In this document: piece by piece, positions 37,741 through 52,590 of the stretch
Position numbering within the stretch: position 1 is the stretch's first letter
How the letters are laid out: every line of letters begins with the position of its first letter
Source of the DNA: Opeltia flavorubescens
Lineage: Eukaryota > Ascomycota > Lecanoromycetes > Teloschistales > Teloschistaceae
Length of the DNA stretch: 64,000 nt
Reading direction: 5' to 3'
Assembly (NCBI GenBank): GCA_000442125.1
Contig: KE546979.1
Span: 744,001-808,000 of the forward strand
Notes under the pieces: generated by a model
Seen by the model: the letters and a program-made list of their open reading frames with translations, nothing else
Told to the model about the DNA's origin: nothing
The model's database searches: none
Position numbers and translations under genes: made by a program

Positions 37741-39440
37741 AATAATAAGAAAAACCTTTTAAAAAAAAGGTAAAAAAAAAAAAAATTATAATTAAATTAT
37801 ATATAAATATAAAAATAAATTAATAAATAAAATTAAAAATATAAAACTATAATATTAAAAATATAAAATAGTAATAAAAACGAAATTCTATATAAATACT
37901 AAAGTTTATTTATAAAATATATAGTAAAAGATATATATTATAAAATATTTTATTAGGGAAAATTATAATTAAAAAAAAATTTTATTAAAATATAAATTTT
38001 AAAATTATAACTATTTAAAAGTAATATAAATCTAAAAATAAAATATAAAAATAAATATATAAAAATAGATATTAAAAATAAATATAAAATATTAGGTAAA
38101 TATAAAATTATATAATAATACTACTCTTTTTTATCTCGCTTTTATTAGTAGAGAAAAGATTATTTTTTCTAGTTAAATTTAACTATTTCTTTTTAATAAT
38201 TAAAAGATTTAAATAATTTTAATATAAAATTAATATATTAAATTATATAAAAAAAATAAATATATAATAAAATATATTATATTAATATTTATATTAATCG
38301 ATTTTTTTAAAATATAAATAGCTTCGATAATATTAAAAGTACTAATAATTTTTTTTTATTATATTTTAACTTTCTTTTAAACCTCGATTTATATATAATT
38401 AAAAAGAATAATAATATATAAATAGCGTATAATATATCGCTTTTTATTATTATTAATAATATTAATAATAATAGTAGCGGAGATTATTTTATTAATAACT
38501 AAAAAAGATTTTTAAAAAATTTATATAAATTAAAGAAATTACTATAATATATAAATTTAATATATTAGTTTATATTTTTTCTAAAATTTAAAATAACGCG
38601 TATAATATTTAAAATTAATACTAGATTTTATATAATAAATAAAAGTATAATAAAAAGTAAAATTATTTTTTATTTATTTTTTATTAAAAATTATTAAATA
38701 TTAGTATTAATTTAATAATATATACTATAATACTAGTTTTAATATATTAATAATAATAATTCTTTTATAAAATTAAAATATTTAATAATATTTAAATATC
38801 GAGCGCTTATATATTCTAAAAAGTTTTTTTAATTATAAAAGTTTTAGGAGTTTTAGAACCTATAATAAAAAATATAAAAGTTAAAAAAAATTTATAAAAA
38901 AATAAAGTCGGTAAATAAAAATAAATTATAGTAAAAATATTAAAAATATAAATAAAAGAAAAATCTATATTAGAAAAAAAACGTTTATTATATATCTATA
39001 AATAAAAAATTAAATTATACTATTTAACGCGAGATTTATAATATTAATAATATAAATTAAATTATATTAAATTTAATAATTTTAATTATTTAGAATTATT
39101 ATAAAATAATATAGCCGCTAAATAAAGTTATTAAATAATATTAATTTCTATAAATATATTTTAACGCGAGTATTTATTAAATATTAAAAAATATTAATAA
39201 TATATTATAACGCGATAGCTAATATTAATATTAATATTAAATAATTTTTTAATATATAAAATAAATTTATTTATATATTTTATATATAATAATAAAATAT
39301 TTTATATATAAATATATATTAGCGTTATATATTTTTAAATTATTAATTTAATTAATACGCGTTTAAGTATACGCGCTTTATATAAAAAGTTTAGCTATTT
39401 ATTATATATATATCGCCTAACTATAAAATAATAAGGATAC

Positions 39441-39720
39441 TATTATAAAAGAGAGGATATTATTATAATTAGCGATAATCTAGTTTATTATAATATTATA
39501 AAGCTATTATATAACTTCAGTTGTAATATTATATTACTATATTATATTAATAGAAAAAAGGGCCTATATAATTTAAGAAATTCCCCCTAAAGTTTATAGC
39601 TCTCTAGATATTAATATATATATATTTTCTATATATAGCTTTATATATACAATAATAGAACGCTAAACTATTATTTATACTTTTATACAGTTTTTTTACT
39701 ATTATATCCTTTTTATAATA
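39441..39720 (+). repeat. 3' LTR of the chromovirus
   Basis: 280 bp, tattataaaagagagg to tatcctttttataata, with 11-bp inverted ends. It is slightly less mutated than the 5' LTR, keeping cttcagttgtaat and atacagttttt. The 5' flank aaaataataaggat is a weak polypurine-tract candidate. Confidence 0.85.
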
Positions 39721-39725
39721 CTATC

Positions 39726-42700
39726 GACGGTTATTAAAATTTCGGTACCGGGTTTCTTTATAAATATTTTAGTAAAAGGTATAATATTTAATATTATATA
39801 GGAAGTATTATCTAGTATTAATATTTATTTTTTAATACTACTATTAGTAAATAATATTAGAAAAGAAGGGTTTTAATTAAATATAGGATTATAAAAATTA
39901 ATATTATTAGTTTAATTTTATAAAATATTTAAAATAGGTTTTATATTATTAAATAACGCGTTATTAAATATAAATAAAAAAGAAAAAATATATTAAAAAT
40001 ATATCTTTAATAGTAGAACTTTTTAAAATTATATAATTTAATATTTTTAGTTATTTATATCTTTAAATTAATAAAAAATTAACTTTTATATAAAATTAAA
40101 TCCGATTTTATTTTTTTAAAATTTTTTAGAATATTTTAAATTATAAATCGTTTATAATTATTTTTAAAGAGTTTATTAATTTTTATTTTATTAATAAAAC
40201 TAAATCCTTCGGTTTATATAAATAAGTAGTATTTCCGCTATTTTATCTAGTAGAATTAATAGAAATTTAATTGAAATTTAGATATTATAATTAAAATAAC
40301 CTTATTATTTTTACTATTTTTATTGAAATTTTAGTTATAGTATATCTAATATATTATTTTCTCTTTTTATTATTATTATATTTTTTATTTTATTATATTA
40401 GGTATTTATTTTTTTATCTAATTGGAATATTTATAAAAACAGTTTCGAATTATTTAGATACTTTTTTATAAATAGGCTATAGTTTTTTTTTAACTATAAT
40501 ATTATTAATTTTATTATTTAAAATATTATTAGAGTTGTTTTCGGTTTTAAATATAAATAAAATTGTTTTATATATTTTATTATTAATATTTAAATCGTAT
40601 TAAATATATCTATTTATTTAATAGTCGATTTTTTATTTTATTTATATTTTCTCCCTATTAAAACGAAAAAGCGCCGTTATTTATTTAAAATTAAAAAATT
40701 TTAAATATATAATAAATTATTATTTAAATATTTATAGTTTTAAATAAATATAAAAAATATATATTTTAGCGCGTTAAAAATAAAAAAAATAGTAATTTAT
40801 TATTAATAGATTAGTAATAGGGTATACAAAAACCTAATCGCTATAAAATTATTTTTAATTTATATTTTTACCGGATTAATAAAGTATTTTATCTAATAAA
40901 GCGAATAGCTTTTAATAAAACTTTATAAAATATAAAGTTTTTTTTTTATTTTATTATAGGTTTTTATAAATCCGTAAACTAATATATATTTAATTAATAT
41001 AATAATATAATTATTTATAAAAAAAGCTTTAGTAAAATTTAAAATATAATTTTTTTAAATTTTTAAATTAATATTTTAAACCGATTTTTATTAATTTCAA
41101 TTCTTTTAGATCGAAATAAAGGAAATAAAAAATAAATATAAAATAATATTTTCTTAAATCCTTTTTTTAAAATTAATATCTACAAATTATTTTATTATTA
41201 AATTTTTATATTTAGATTCTATTTATAAATATATTTATTTCTAGTTTTATTGATTTTTTATCTAGATTTAAAATATTTTATAGCTTTTTAATTATTAAAT
41301 TCTAGTTAAAATTAATATATTTCTCGCGATATATAAAAATATATATTTCTTTATAATCGATATAATATACTAAATTCTCTATTTTTATAATTAAAAATAA
41401 ATAATTTATTAAATTTTTAATTTTTATAATTTCTTATTTTTTTTAAAAATATTAAATATACGAATTCAATTTATTAAATTTATTATTTATATTTTAAAAA
41501 TATTGATTACTTTTAAATCTAATATAATAAATTAAAAAAAATTATTTTTTCTAATACTTTTTATTTTAATAATATTATAAACGATATTAATAAGCCCGGC
41601 TCTAATAATAAACTAAATTTATATACTCTAGATTTTTAAAAAAATTAAAGGATTATAAAAACTAGAAATTTAACAAATTATTTATCTCCGATTATAAAAA
41701 TAGAAAATTTAATATATTATATTAATTATAAAGGAATATTTACCTCTATATACTATAAAATATATACTAGTTCTAACTAGAATTTAATAATTAAAACGTC
41801 CGGTATTATAAATCTAGATAAAAAATTAATAAAATTAAATTTATCTATATATATATTTATAATTAAAAGTAAAAACCGGTATTTAATTTTAAAATACTAG
41901 CTATCTATTTTAGATTAAAATATTAAAATTAAAATATACTTTACTCGAATTAATATATAATAATTAGTTTTATTTAAAATTTATATTATTAAATAGAAGT
42001 TTAATAACTTTATTCTAGATTTTATTTTAAAAATTTTAGTAAAAATCGACTTAAAAATTAATTTTTTAATTTTAAAATAAAAAGATATTAAAATTTATAA
42101 TTAATATAACTAGTTTATTCAAATTATTTATTATTTTATTAAAATTTTCGTTATTATTACATTTATAATAATTATATTACTCTTTTTTATTAATACTAGT
42201 CGGTAGCTAATTAAATTATAAATACCCTCGATTATAAAAAAATTAATAAAATTATTTTTAAATTATTTTATTTAATAGTTTTTAAAACGCTATATTTTCG
42301 ATACCGATTTATAAAAAATAAGTATTAGAAAAAGCGATTTTTAATTAAAATCCTCGTAATTAAAAGTTTTATTATAATTTAATATCTAGCTTTTATATAT
42401 TTTTATATAAATTCTAATAGACCGCTTTAATATTTAAACTTTATATAATTTTTATACTCTAGTACTATTTATATTAATATATTTAGTATATAAATTAAAA
42501 ATAGCTATTATAATAGCTTTATTATCGTTTAAAATAGAAAAATACTAAAATTCTAAATTAATATAAATTACCTAGACTATAAATTTTAAAAACTTATTTT
42601 ATTATTAATCTACTAGATTTTATTCGCGGGCGTATAAGTATATAATTTAAATAATAGCTTATTTTATAATTATAAATATAAGTAATAAATATTAAATAAT

Positions 42701-45254
42701 CAATAATTATAGTTATTATTATTTTTATAGTAATTATATAAATTTTAACTCTTTATTAGATTTAAAATAGGGGGATTCGAAGTATAAAACTTATTTAAAT
42801 TTATATAAACGTCGAAACTTTTAAATTAATTTTAAATAAAATTTTAGTATAAATCCGAATAATAGATAATAATAAATAATATAAAAATAATATTATAATT
42901 TATTTTATTTTAAATCGATTTTTAAATCTATTTAAATATATTAATTATTAAATATAATTTACTATTTAATAATAATCTTTTAAATATTTATATTTAGCTT
43001 TTAAATTCGCTAATTTTAAAATATATTTGTATTAAATTATTACTATATATTATACCGATTTTAGTTTAAAACCTTTTTATTTCAATCGAGTAGTTATACT
43101 ATTCTATTAGGTTAGATTAAATAATCGGGCTAGACGTTTTAATAAAAAGCGCTAATTTAATTAGTTTTTATAATTAATTAATAACTATTAAATTAAATTA
43201 TACTATTTAATACCCAATAATAAATAAATAATATTATAATTACTATAAATATATTTTAATAAAATATAGAGCCTTTTTTTAATATATATTAAAATATCTA
43301 GATTTTTATAAAAAGCGAGCTATTATAATCTAACCGGAGCGTATATAATTAAAATAAACCGAATATAATTTATTATTAATCGAGGCTATATTTATTATAC
43401 TAGCTTTTAATATTAGAGATATTAAATTTAAAAATTTTAACGAATACCGCTATAATTATAAAAACGTTATAAAAGGATATAAAAATAAAAACTTTATTAT
43501 AAATAGTATTTAAAATAAATATAATAACTGTTTAAATAATAAATTTATTAAAATTTTTATATATATTATATTCAAGGTTAAAACCTTTAAAAATATTATA
43601 TAAAAAAAAATTAAAGACCCGATTTTAATAACCTCTATAATAGAAAATAAAAAAAATAAAAAAAATATTAAATAAAATCCTTTTCTATTTTCTAATAATA
43701 TTAATTTTATTTTTATTTATTAATTAAAAGGGATTAATTATATTATAAAAAATATAAAAAAATTCTTTAAAAATTTAAAATTAAAGCTATTTTAAAAATA
43801 TATAAATTTTAAAAATAAAAATAATTAAATAAATATATTTAGCCGAATAGAATATAATATATTTTATAATAAAAAATTATAATAATCGTTAATTATAAGA
43901 TCTAAAATTAAAAATTAAAATTTTAATAGTTATTATATCTATTATCGAAATATTATAAATATTATCAAATTTTTTATTAATTATAGGCCTTTTATAAATA
44001 ATTTTTTATATATATTAATAAAGCTTTTTATAACCTAATAACTAAATATTAACAATATTATAAAAGGAGATATATAAATATAAATAGAAATATATATAAC
44101 GGACTAATAGTAAAAAGTATAATTTAAATTAAATAAGTCCTATAAAAATATTGTAATAGTTTTTATATATTATTATATAATAATAAAATAAAGTTAATTA
44201 AGTTAATTAATAGTTTATTATTATAATCTATTTATTATATAATTAAAAACTTTAATATAAAAATTTAAAAGTAATAGATAAAATTTAATATAATACTATT
44301 AAAATTAATACCGATTCCGCGAAATACTAATAAAATAATAAAATTCGAATTTTATTATACTACTATAAAATTTATATTAGAATATATAGTATTAAATTTA
44401 ATTTATTTAAATTTATTAATTCTATTATTAAAAAGCTAATTATATTTTATAATATTTTAATTTTATATAAAATACGGTATTATACTATAAACTATAAATA
44501 AAACGATTTATTATTATTATTTAATTATAGTCGGGATTTCAGCCGATTATAAAAAATAAATTCTTATTACCGGTATTAAATCGTTAATATACTATTCTAT
44601 TTATAAAATACTAAAAAATAAATAAAAGGATTTATAAAAGTATAAATTTTAAAGATTATAAATATATAAAAAAATAATCGCGTAAATTTAACGTTAAAAG
44701 ACTTTTAAATAAAATAATAAATATAATATTAAATATTTTAACTATATTTATTTAATAAATAATTATATTTAAAAATATTACCTTTTTAATAATAATATAT
44801 ATATATTCGCTAATATTTTTTATTAATTATTAAAAAAAAAAATTAAAAGGTATTTTACTTTATAAATCGATATAATTATTAATATTAATAACTAGGTTAA
44901 AAAAAAATTAAAAAATAATTTAAATAAATTATAACTAGATATTATATAAATTTTCCGTAATAATTTAATTAAACCGGGCTTTTTAATATATTCTACCGTT
45001 TATAAATTTAAAGCTATTTTATTATTATAATAAAATCTTTTAATAAATTAAATTCGAATATAAAAATCTTTTATATTAATTAATACTCGTTATAATTTTA
45101 TTATTAATTAAAAAGCTAAATATACTACTAGTATTTAAAATAATTATCGATTTTATAATTATAACCTAGTTTTATTTCTATATTATAGAAATTCTAGAAT
45201 ATATAAAATACTATCTAAACGTATTTAATAAAATAAAAAATATTATTTGTTTTT
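39726..45254. other. RIP-burnt host sequence between the two LTR elements
   Basis: 5.5 kb with no intact gene. The plus strand has fairly open frames at about 41650-42640 and 43310-43440, broken by TAA/TAG, but no catalytic motif I recognise. It should be continuous with 24601-32031 before the first insertion and with 52591 onward before the second, so this may be one older element or degraded unique DNA. Confidence 0.55.
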
Positions 45255-45259
45255 ATTAA
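45255..45259. repeat. Target-site duplication attaa, left
   Basis: Exact match to 52586-52590, flush with the LTR ends. Confidence 0.8.
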
Positions 45260-45472
45260 TATAAAGTTACTAGATAAACGACCTGCGAATTTCGGATTAA
45301 CGAAACTATATAGTAGAATATAGAAGACGTTTATCTAGATAATAATAAAACTAATTATTAAAGAATTAATAGTTTAGAATTTATAGAGTTTTTACTAAAT
45401 ATAAACGCTATTTATATTTAATATAATCCTATCTTCTATAAACTTTATACTCGCTAAATCTCCGATTTTATA
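45260..45472 (-). repeat. LTR, left copy (3' LTR in element sense)
   Basis: 213 bp, aligned end to end with 52373-52585 without length change. It starts tataaagttactag and ends cgattttata. TG at one end and CA at the other have been changed to TA. Confidence 0.85.
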
Positions 45473-48400
45473 ATTATATTTTTTTTAATTAAATATAGTT
45501 CTTTAAATTTTATTAATAGGTAATAAATTTATATAATATATTTTAACTTTTTACTAGCCGGTATAAAGTTATAATAAAATTTATAAAAATTAATTTTATA
45601 AATTATAGATAAATAGATTTTATAAAAAATTATAAAATTTAAATATTTTATAATTTAATTAAAAATATAATTATTTTTTTAATTTATTTAATTAATTTAA
45701 AAAAATTAAATTATTTATTTTAATTTTACTAGAATATTTATTAATTTAAAATTTTTTATTTATAATATTTTATTAATATTATTTTCTAAAATTTAAAAAA
45801 TTAAATTTATAAATAAATATATTTAAATTTTATTTTTTTATTTATTATAAAATAATTTAAAATAATATAAAACTTTTTTAAAATTTTTTTAAAAAGTAAA
45901 ATCTATAAATTTTAACTTTTAACTATATTAGATTATTTTTAAATATTAAATTTATAAATAAATAGTATTTTTATTATATAACTTTCTATTTTAAAATATT
46001 ATTTTATTTATTATATAGTTATAAAATATTTTAAATTTATTTTAATAGTATTAAACTATTTTTTATTATATAAAATAATTTAAAGTTTAATTTTTAATTT
46101 TAATTAATTTTTAAAAAGTATATAATAATAAATATAGAATAAATTAGAATTTTTTTAAAAATTATATTCTTTAATAAACTATAAATATAATAAAAAAATA
46201 AATAATTATTTTTCTATTTAGTTATTATTTATTAAACTTTTTTTTATTTTTATTATATTTTTTTTAATAAATATTTTTTAAAAAATTTAAATAATTATAT
46301 TTTTTTTTAAATTTTTATTTTTTATTAAATTATAAATTTTTTATATTTTTTTTTTACTTTAAATTTAAAATTATAATTTATTATATAAATATTAATTTTA
46401 ATTATTATTATAATTTATATATTAAATTATAGTACTAGAATTATAAATTCCTTTTATTTTTTTAAAATTTTTATTTAATTTTATAAATTCTAGCTAATTT
46501 AATAGGTAAATAAATTTAGAATTAATTTTTTTTAACTCTTTATATAACTTTTACTATAGTTTTTCTATTTAAAAAAGATTATAAAAAAAAGCTATAGTTT
46601 AAAAATCTATAAAAAATAGATTTTATAAATATTTAAATTATAATTTTATAATTTATAATTATAATAATATTTTTAAATAATTATTTAAATTTTTAAATTT
46701 TTTAAATTAAATATTAATATAATTTCTTTTAATTAATAAAAATCTAATTTAATATATATAATATATTAAATACTTTATTATAAATTTTATATATATTTAT
46801 TATATATTTATAAAAAAAATTATTAAATATAATTATTATTTTTTTATTAATTATTAATATAAATAGGATATTTACCTTTTAAAAAAATAATATATATTTA
46901 AAAATTTTTATTAATATTTTTATCTAAAAGTAAATTTTAAAGTTATTTTTATTTTTTAATAATAATATTTTTAAAAATTTAAAATAAAGCTTATTATAAA
47001 ATATAAACCTATTAATTTCATTATTTTAATAATAGTAAATATAATTAAATTCTTTACTTTTATAATAAAAAGAGCTTTTATTTTATTATAAAATATAGTA
47101 AATAATATTTAATAAATCGCTAAAAAAATATATATTAATAATTATTTTTTTAATTATTTATTTAAAAGTTTTTATTAATAAATTATTTTTAAATATAATA
47201 GTTAATAGTTTTATTTAAAAATATAAATATATTATAAACTAGTTTATAAAAATAATAATAATTTAAATTAATAGAATAATATAAATTTTTTAATCTATAT
47301 ATAAATTTTTAATAATAATTTTCTAAATAATTAATAAATTTTATATAATTTATTTTTTTTCTTTTTACTTTTAAATATATTTTTTATTTTAGTTTTTATC
47401 CTTTTTAATATATCTATTTTTAATTTTATTTATTTAAAATTTTTAATAGATTTTTTTATATTATTTAGATTACTAACTAGCTTTTAAAAATTTTTAAAAA
47501 ATAAAATATTAATTAAATAAATTAAATATTAGAATTTATTTTTTATTATATATTTATTAAATATTTATTCTTTTTTTTATTTTTTTTTTCTTTTTATTAA
47601 AATAGATTAAAATTTAAAGTTTTTATTATAAAAGTACTATAATTTAAGTAAACTAATATAAAATATAAAATAAATTCTTTTATATTATTTAAATAATTTA
47701 AAAAAATAAATTTATTTATTAATTTTTTTTAAAACTTTAAAAAGCTCTAATTATTTATAATCTAGCTTTTTTTTAAATTTTAAAATACGAATATTAATAT
47801 TTTATAATAATATTTTATTATTTTTTTAAAAGTTTATAGCTTTATAATAGATATTATAATATTTTATTTATTATTTAAAAATATTTTTATAAAATTTTAT
47901 TAAATATTCCTTTAAATTTTTTAATTAATTTATTTTTTTAAATATTAAAAATACTTTTTTTTTAAAAACTATATTTTTAAATTTAATTTTTAAAATAGTA
48001 ATATACTTTTTAAATTATTTATTTAATAGCTAATTAATATTTAAATATATTTTATTATTATAAATAAATTCTATTAAAAGTAATAATTCTAATTATTTAT
48101 TCTATTTATAATTATAATAAATTTATAAATAATATTTTAAAGTTTAATTTTAATATTTTATTTAACTATTAAATTAAAAATAAAATATAATATTAAATTT
48201 CTTTTTAATATTTAAATAATAATAAAAAGTATTTTAAAATTTATTTATAAAAAATAACCTTTTATTATTAATAATTTTCTATATAATTTTATAATATTTA
48301 ATAGATTTATATTATAAAAGTTCTATAAATTTATTTATATAAATATCTTTAATTATTAAAATATAAATTATATATTTAATTAACTTATTTATTAATATAA

Positions 48401-48559
48401 AAATTAAATTATAAGTTTTTTTTATAAAAAAAATCGGTTATAAATAATAAATTAATAATAAAGTCTATTATTATTATATAAAATAACTTTATATTTTTTA
48501 ATAAAATTAGTTTTAACTAGTTATAAAGCCTATAATAAAAAATCTATACTTTTTAATAA

Positions 48560-48757
48560 TTAGAGTATATTTTATAATAATTTTTTATTTTTTTAATTAT
48601 ATTTAATTAATAATATTTTTTATAAATTAAATCCTTTATTTTTTTTTATAAAATAACCTATTTTAAAATTATTATAATTTATATAAAAAATTTCTTTTTT
48701 TATTATTAGATTATTAGATATATAAATTACTAGACCTTTTTAAAATAATTTATCCTC
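48560..48757 (-). pseudogene. Integrase N-terminal (zinc-binding) remnant
   Basis: From 48757 downward the minus strand reads EDKLF, KGLVIYISNNLIIKKEIF, then YINYNNFKIGYFIKKNKGFNL. This follows the Gypsy integrase entry pattern (xDGLL...Y(V/I)PNxxxRxEIlxxxHDDxxxGHFG), with the zinc-ligand histidines read as Tyr (CAY to TAY) and Asp read as Asn. Two stops (TAA) interrupt it. It places pol on the minus strand with integrase left of centre. RT should lie at about 49.4-51 kb but was not resolved. Confidence 0.6.
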
Positions 48758-51700
48758 TTTAATTTTTTATTTTAAAAATTTTTTTTAATTAATAGTAAAT
48801 TTTTAATTCTATTCTTTTTTTATAATAAAAGCGTCCTTTTATTAAAATTTAAAAAACTATTCTATTATAAATAATTATATATTTAAAAAAAAAATTTAAT
48901 TTAATAATCTATTAAATTAAAAACCGGGAGTTTATAAAATTTAAAAATTTATAAATTTTTTTTAATTTTTTTTTATTTTTATAAATATTAAAAATATTTA
49001 TAATAATTATACTATTTAATTATACTATTAAAGTTATTATAAGTTTAATTATTATAAATATTCTATTTTTTTTTTATAATTTAAATTAATAGTTTTTATT
49101 ATAAAATTTATTCTATAAAATAAATAGGAAATTATTATTATTATTTTTACTATTATTAAATTTTATAATATTAGGCCTTTTAAAAAATATATATTAATTA
49201 AATTTAATAATTTTTTCTAATATTCTATATAAAAATTAAATATAACTAGTTTTTTTATTTATTATATTTATTTTATAATAAGTTCTTTTATAATTATAAA
49301 GTATTTAAAGTTATTATAATTTATAATTATATAAATAACTTTTTTAACTTTTTATAAATAATACCGCTAATTTTTAAAATCTAATATTATAATATAAAAC
49401 TTTTTATTATAAATATTTTAATAAAATTCTATATTTTTAAATTTATAATTAAAAAATATTATTAAATATTAATATAAACTTTTTTTTAATTTTTAATTAA
49501 AAGTTTCCTTTATTTTATATTTTAATATATTTATTTTTATATAAATTTTAGTATTTATATTATAATATTATAAAATAAAAATTTAAATAAAAAATTTTTA
49601 TAATTTTTTAAAAATTTTTTATACTTTTTTAAATTAAAAAAATTTAAATTTAATCTATTTTTTTTTATATTTTATATTAGATTAATTAAAAAAGTAATTA
49701 TTTATAAAAATCCTTTTATAAATTATTTATAAAATTTTATAAATTTCAAAAATATTAAAATATTTTTAATATTTTTTAATATTAATTATTTATTTATAAT
49801 TTTAATTTTTAAAAACTTTATATAAATTTTCTATTAATTTATTATAAAATTAAAAAATATAATTTTACTATAATTAAAAATATATTTTAATATATTTTTA
49901 ATTTTTTTTTTTTAAAATAAATTAATATATTATTTAAATAAATTATATAAAATATATTTAAATAAAGTTATAATATTTTATTAATATATAAATAAAATAT
50001 AATAAAAGTATTTATAAAATTTAATAATATAATATAATATTTAAACTATTTATAATAAATTTAAAATATAGTTTTTTATTTATTTTTTTATTTAATTTAA
50101 ATATAATAATAAATATTATAAATATTAATTTTAATAAATTATTTTATATATATAAATCTATTTAAANTTTTTAATAATANANGTAAAAAATATNTATTTT
50201 TAATAATAATTTTATTAAAACTTTTATAATTTATATATAATTATAAACTATTATTTATTTTTTTAATAAATAATATTAATATTTTAATTAATTTATTTAA
50301 AAGTTTTATTTAATTTTTAATTTATATATTAATAAAATAATTTTAAATTATTATTAATTTATTTAATAATATATTATAGATTAAATCTATTCTTAATTAT
50401 TTATTTAATTTTAAATTTTAAAATATTTTATTTAATTATATATATTTTAATTATTATTAAAATTTTTTTTAAAGAATTTTACTAAATTTTATAAAGCCGG
50501 CGGAATTTTAAACTCTTTAATTTATATTATATCGTATTTTACTATTTTTAAAATAATTATTTTTATTTTTAGATTAAATATTAATTAATAAGAATATATA
50601 ATTTATATATTATTTTTTCTATTTATTATTAGTATTATTATTTTAGTAAATTTTCTTATAATATAAATATTAATCTAGTTTAATACCGCTTTATAAATAG
50701 TAAAAGTATTTTTATAAATTTATTTCTAATTTTATTAGCGAATATTAAAGTTTATTTTTATTAATTAAAAATAGTTTAAAATTGTATTATATTTATATAT
50801 ATTTATTATATAGTAGTTATTTTTTTTATATTCCTTTATTTTATAATTATCTATTAAATTTATATCTAGTAGATAGAAATTATAAAATAGAATCTAACGG
50901 CTATTTATCGCTTTAATTTATTTTAAAGCTATTTAATTTTTAAATAAAAATATTTTTTTAATAAATATTTATAAAATAAATTTTTTTTTATATTATAATT
51001 AATTAAATAATAAGCTATTTAAAGTTTTATAAAAGTATTAATATATAAATAAACTATTATAATAGGTATTTATTATTTAATTATAAATAATCCTAGTATA
51101 ATAGTTGTATATATTAAAACTTATTTTTTTTTTATATTTCTTTTCCTTTATTATATTTTTCCTATTTTTTTATAAATTTTAAATATATAAAATTATTTAT
51201 TTTATACCCTTTAATTTTATAAATCTAATATTTTATTTTAAATACTATTTTTTTATATTTTTTTAAATATTTAATTAAGTTTTAATTACTATTTTTATTA
51301 TAATTTAAACCTTTTTTTTTTATAAATTTCTTTTTTAACTATTTTATTTAAAGGATTAAATATTTTTATTAAATATTTTATATTTTAATTTAAATATAAT
51401 ATTAATTTTTAATAAATATTATTTTAGTATAATATATTATATTAAAAAGATTTAATAAATTTTCAATTTTTTAAAATTTTATAGCGCTTTATTACTAATT
51501 CGTTTATTTATTTTAATTTATAAATAAAAAATCTTTATATTTTTATTTATTAAATAATTTAAATCGCTATATTATTATTATAAATACTAATTAAATATAA
51601 ATATAAATTATAATTTTAATTATTTTATAAATTCTAGCCGGGCTTTTATTTATATATTCCGGATAGTTAAATTATTAAATATATTCTTTTAATATTTAAT

Positions 51701-52372
51701 AAAATTATTTTAAATAAATAATTTATTTTAAATATTTAATAATTTAATATAATTATACTATAAAACTTTAGATTTATTATTAAATCTAAAAACTACTTAA
51801 TAAATTTTTTCCTTTTTTATAAAAAAATCCTTCTATAAAATATTAATATATTTTTTATAATTAGTAAACTATTTTACTAAATTTTTATATTTAATATACG
51901 ATTATTTATTAAATATTTTTAATTTATTAGCTTTTATTTTAATATTTAAAAAAAATTAATAATAATTATTATTATACTATTTTTAATAGTTTATACTAAT
52001 TTTTAGTTTAGTAATTTATAAATAAATTTTTAATAATTTATTCTTTAACTCTAATTTTTAAATATAAAACTAAGCTTATAATATTTATATTTTAGTTTTT
52101 TCTTTTAATAAAGTTAATTTATTAAAAGTTTTATTTATTTAATCGTTTATTATTTTAATATTTTTTTTACCGGACGAAAATTTATTCGCTAGATTATTTT
52201 TATTATTTCCGCCCGGGTTTTTAAATAAATTTTACTCGTTATTATTAAATTTTATAATTTAGTTCTTTTATAAAGCTTTTAGTTATTTTAAAATTTATAC
52301 GCAAGGTTTTTTTTTTAGGTTCCTCTTATTATTTTACTAGAAAACTCCTTATAATTAAAGAGTTATTAGAAT

Positions 52373-52585
52373 TATAAAATTACTAGGCGAGTAGCCTATA
52401 AACTTTAGGTTAACGGAGCTGTATAATAGAATATAAAAGACGTTTATTTAAATAATAGTAGAATTAATTATTAAAGAATTAGTAGTTTAAAGCCTATAAA
52501 ATTTTTATTAAATATAAACGCTACTTATATTAGGTATAACCCTACCTCCTGCGAACTTTATACCCGCTGGGCCTCCGGTCTTACA
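52373..52585 (-). repeat. LTR, right copy (5' LTR in element sense)
   Basis: 213 bp, tataaaattactaggcgag to ggtcttaca. It is much less mutated than the left copy, retaining cctacctcctgcgaac and cgctgggcctccgg. One end keeps its CA. Confidence 0.85.
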
Positions 52586-52590
52586 ATTAA
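52586..52590. repeat. Target-site duplication attaa, right
   Basis: Exact partner of 45255-45259. Confidence 0.8.

Larger units (their letters stand above)
32037..39720 (+). mobile_element. Ty3/Gypsy chromovirus, RIP-inactivated, 7.68 kb
   Basis: Two direct repeats (32037-32336 and 39441-39720) bound a coding region on the plus strand. Order and content identify the class: reverse transcriptase, RNase H, integrase and C-terminal chromodomain. The flanks ttatc (32032-32036) and ctatc (39721-39725) are a likely 5-bp target duplication with one transition. The LTR ends tattataaaag and cttttataata are perfect inverted partners at the 3' LTR, with TG...CA apparently turned into TA...TA. Gag should lie at about 32.4-33.6 kb but was not read with confidence. 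An ambiguous base lies at 33584. Confidence 0.9.
45260..52585 (-). mobile_element. LTR retrotransposon (Gypsy type), minus strand, 7.33 kb
   Basis: Two 213-bp LTRs flanked by the exact 5-bp duplication attaa. In the minus sense the LTR begins tgtaagaccgg. A run of A residues next to the left LTR (minus-sense aaaaaaaatata before 45472) fits a polypurine tract for minus-strand transcription. A minus-strand integrase zinc-binding region is readable at about 48560-48757. The interior is the most AT-biased part of the window, with GC almost absent over long stretches. Ambiguous bases cluster at 50167, 50180, 50182 and 50194. Confidence 0.85.

Noticed and set aside
32035-39722. Alternative chromovirus boundaries (LTR starting tataaaag, flanks tctag and atact)
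   Set aside because: Those flanks do not match. Moving the ends three bases gives inverted LTR tips and flanks ttatc/ctatc, so the outer boundary was preferred.
41650-42640. Long plus-strand reading in the host sequence as a transposon gene
   Set aside because: Stop density is only slightly below chance and no motif of RT, integrase or a transposase was found.
45263-52590. Shorter 205-bp LTR definition starting tactag
   Set aside because: Flanks aaagt and attaa do not match, whereas extending eight bases to tataaa gives an exact attaa duplication and equal 213-bp LTRs.
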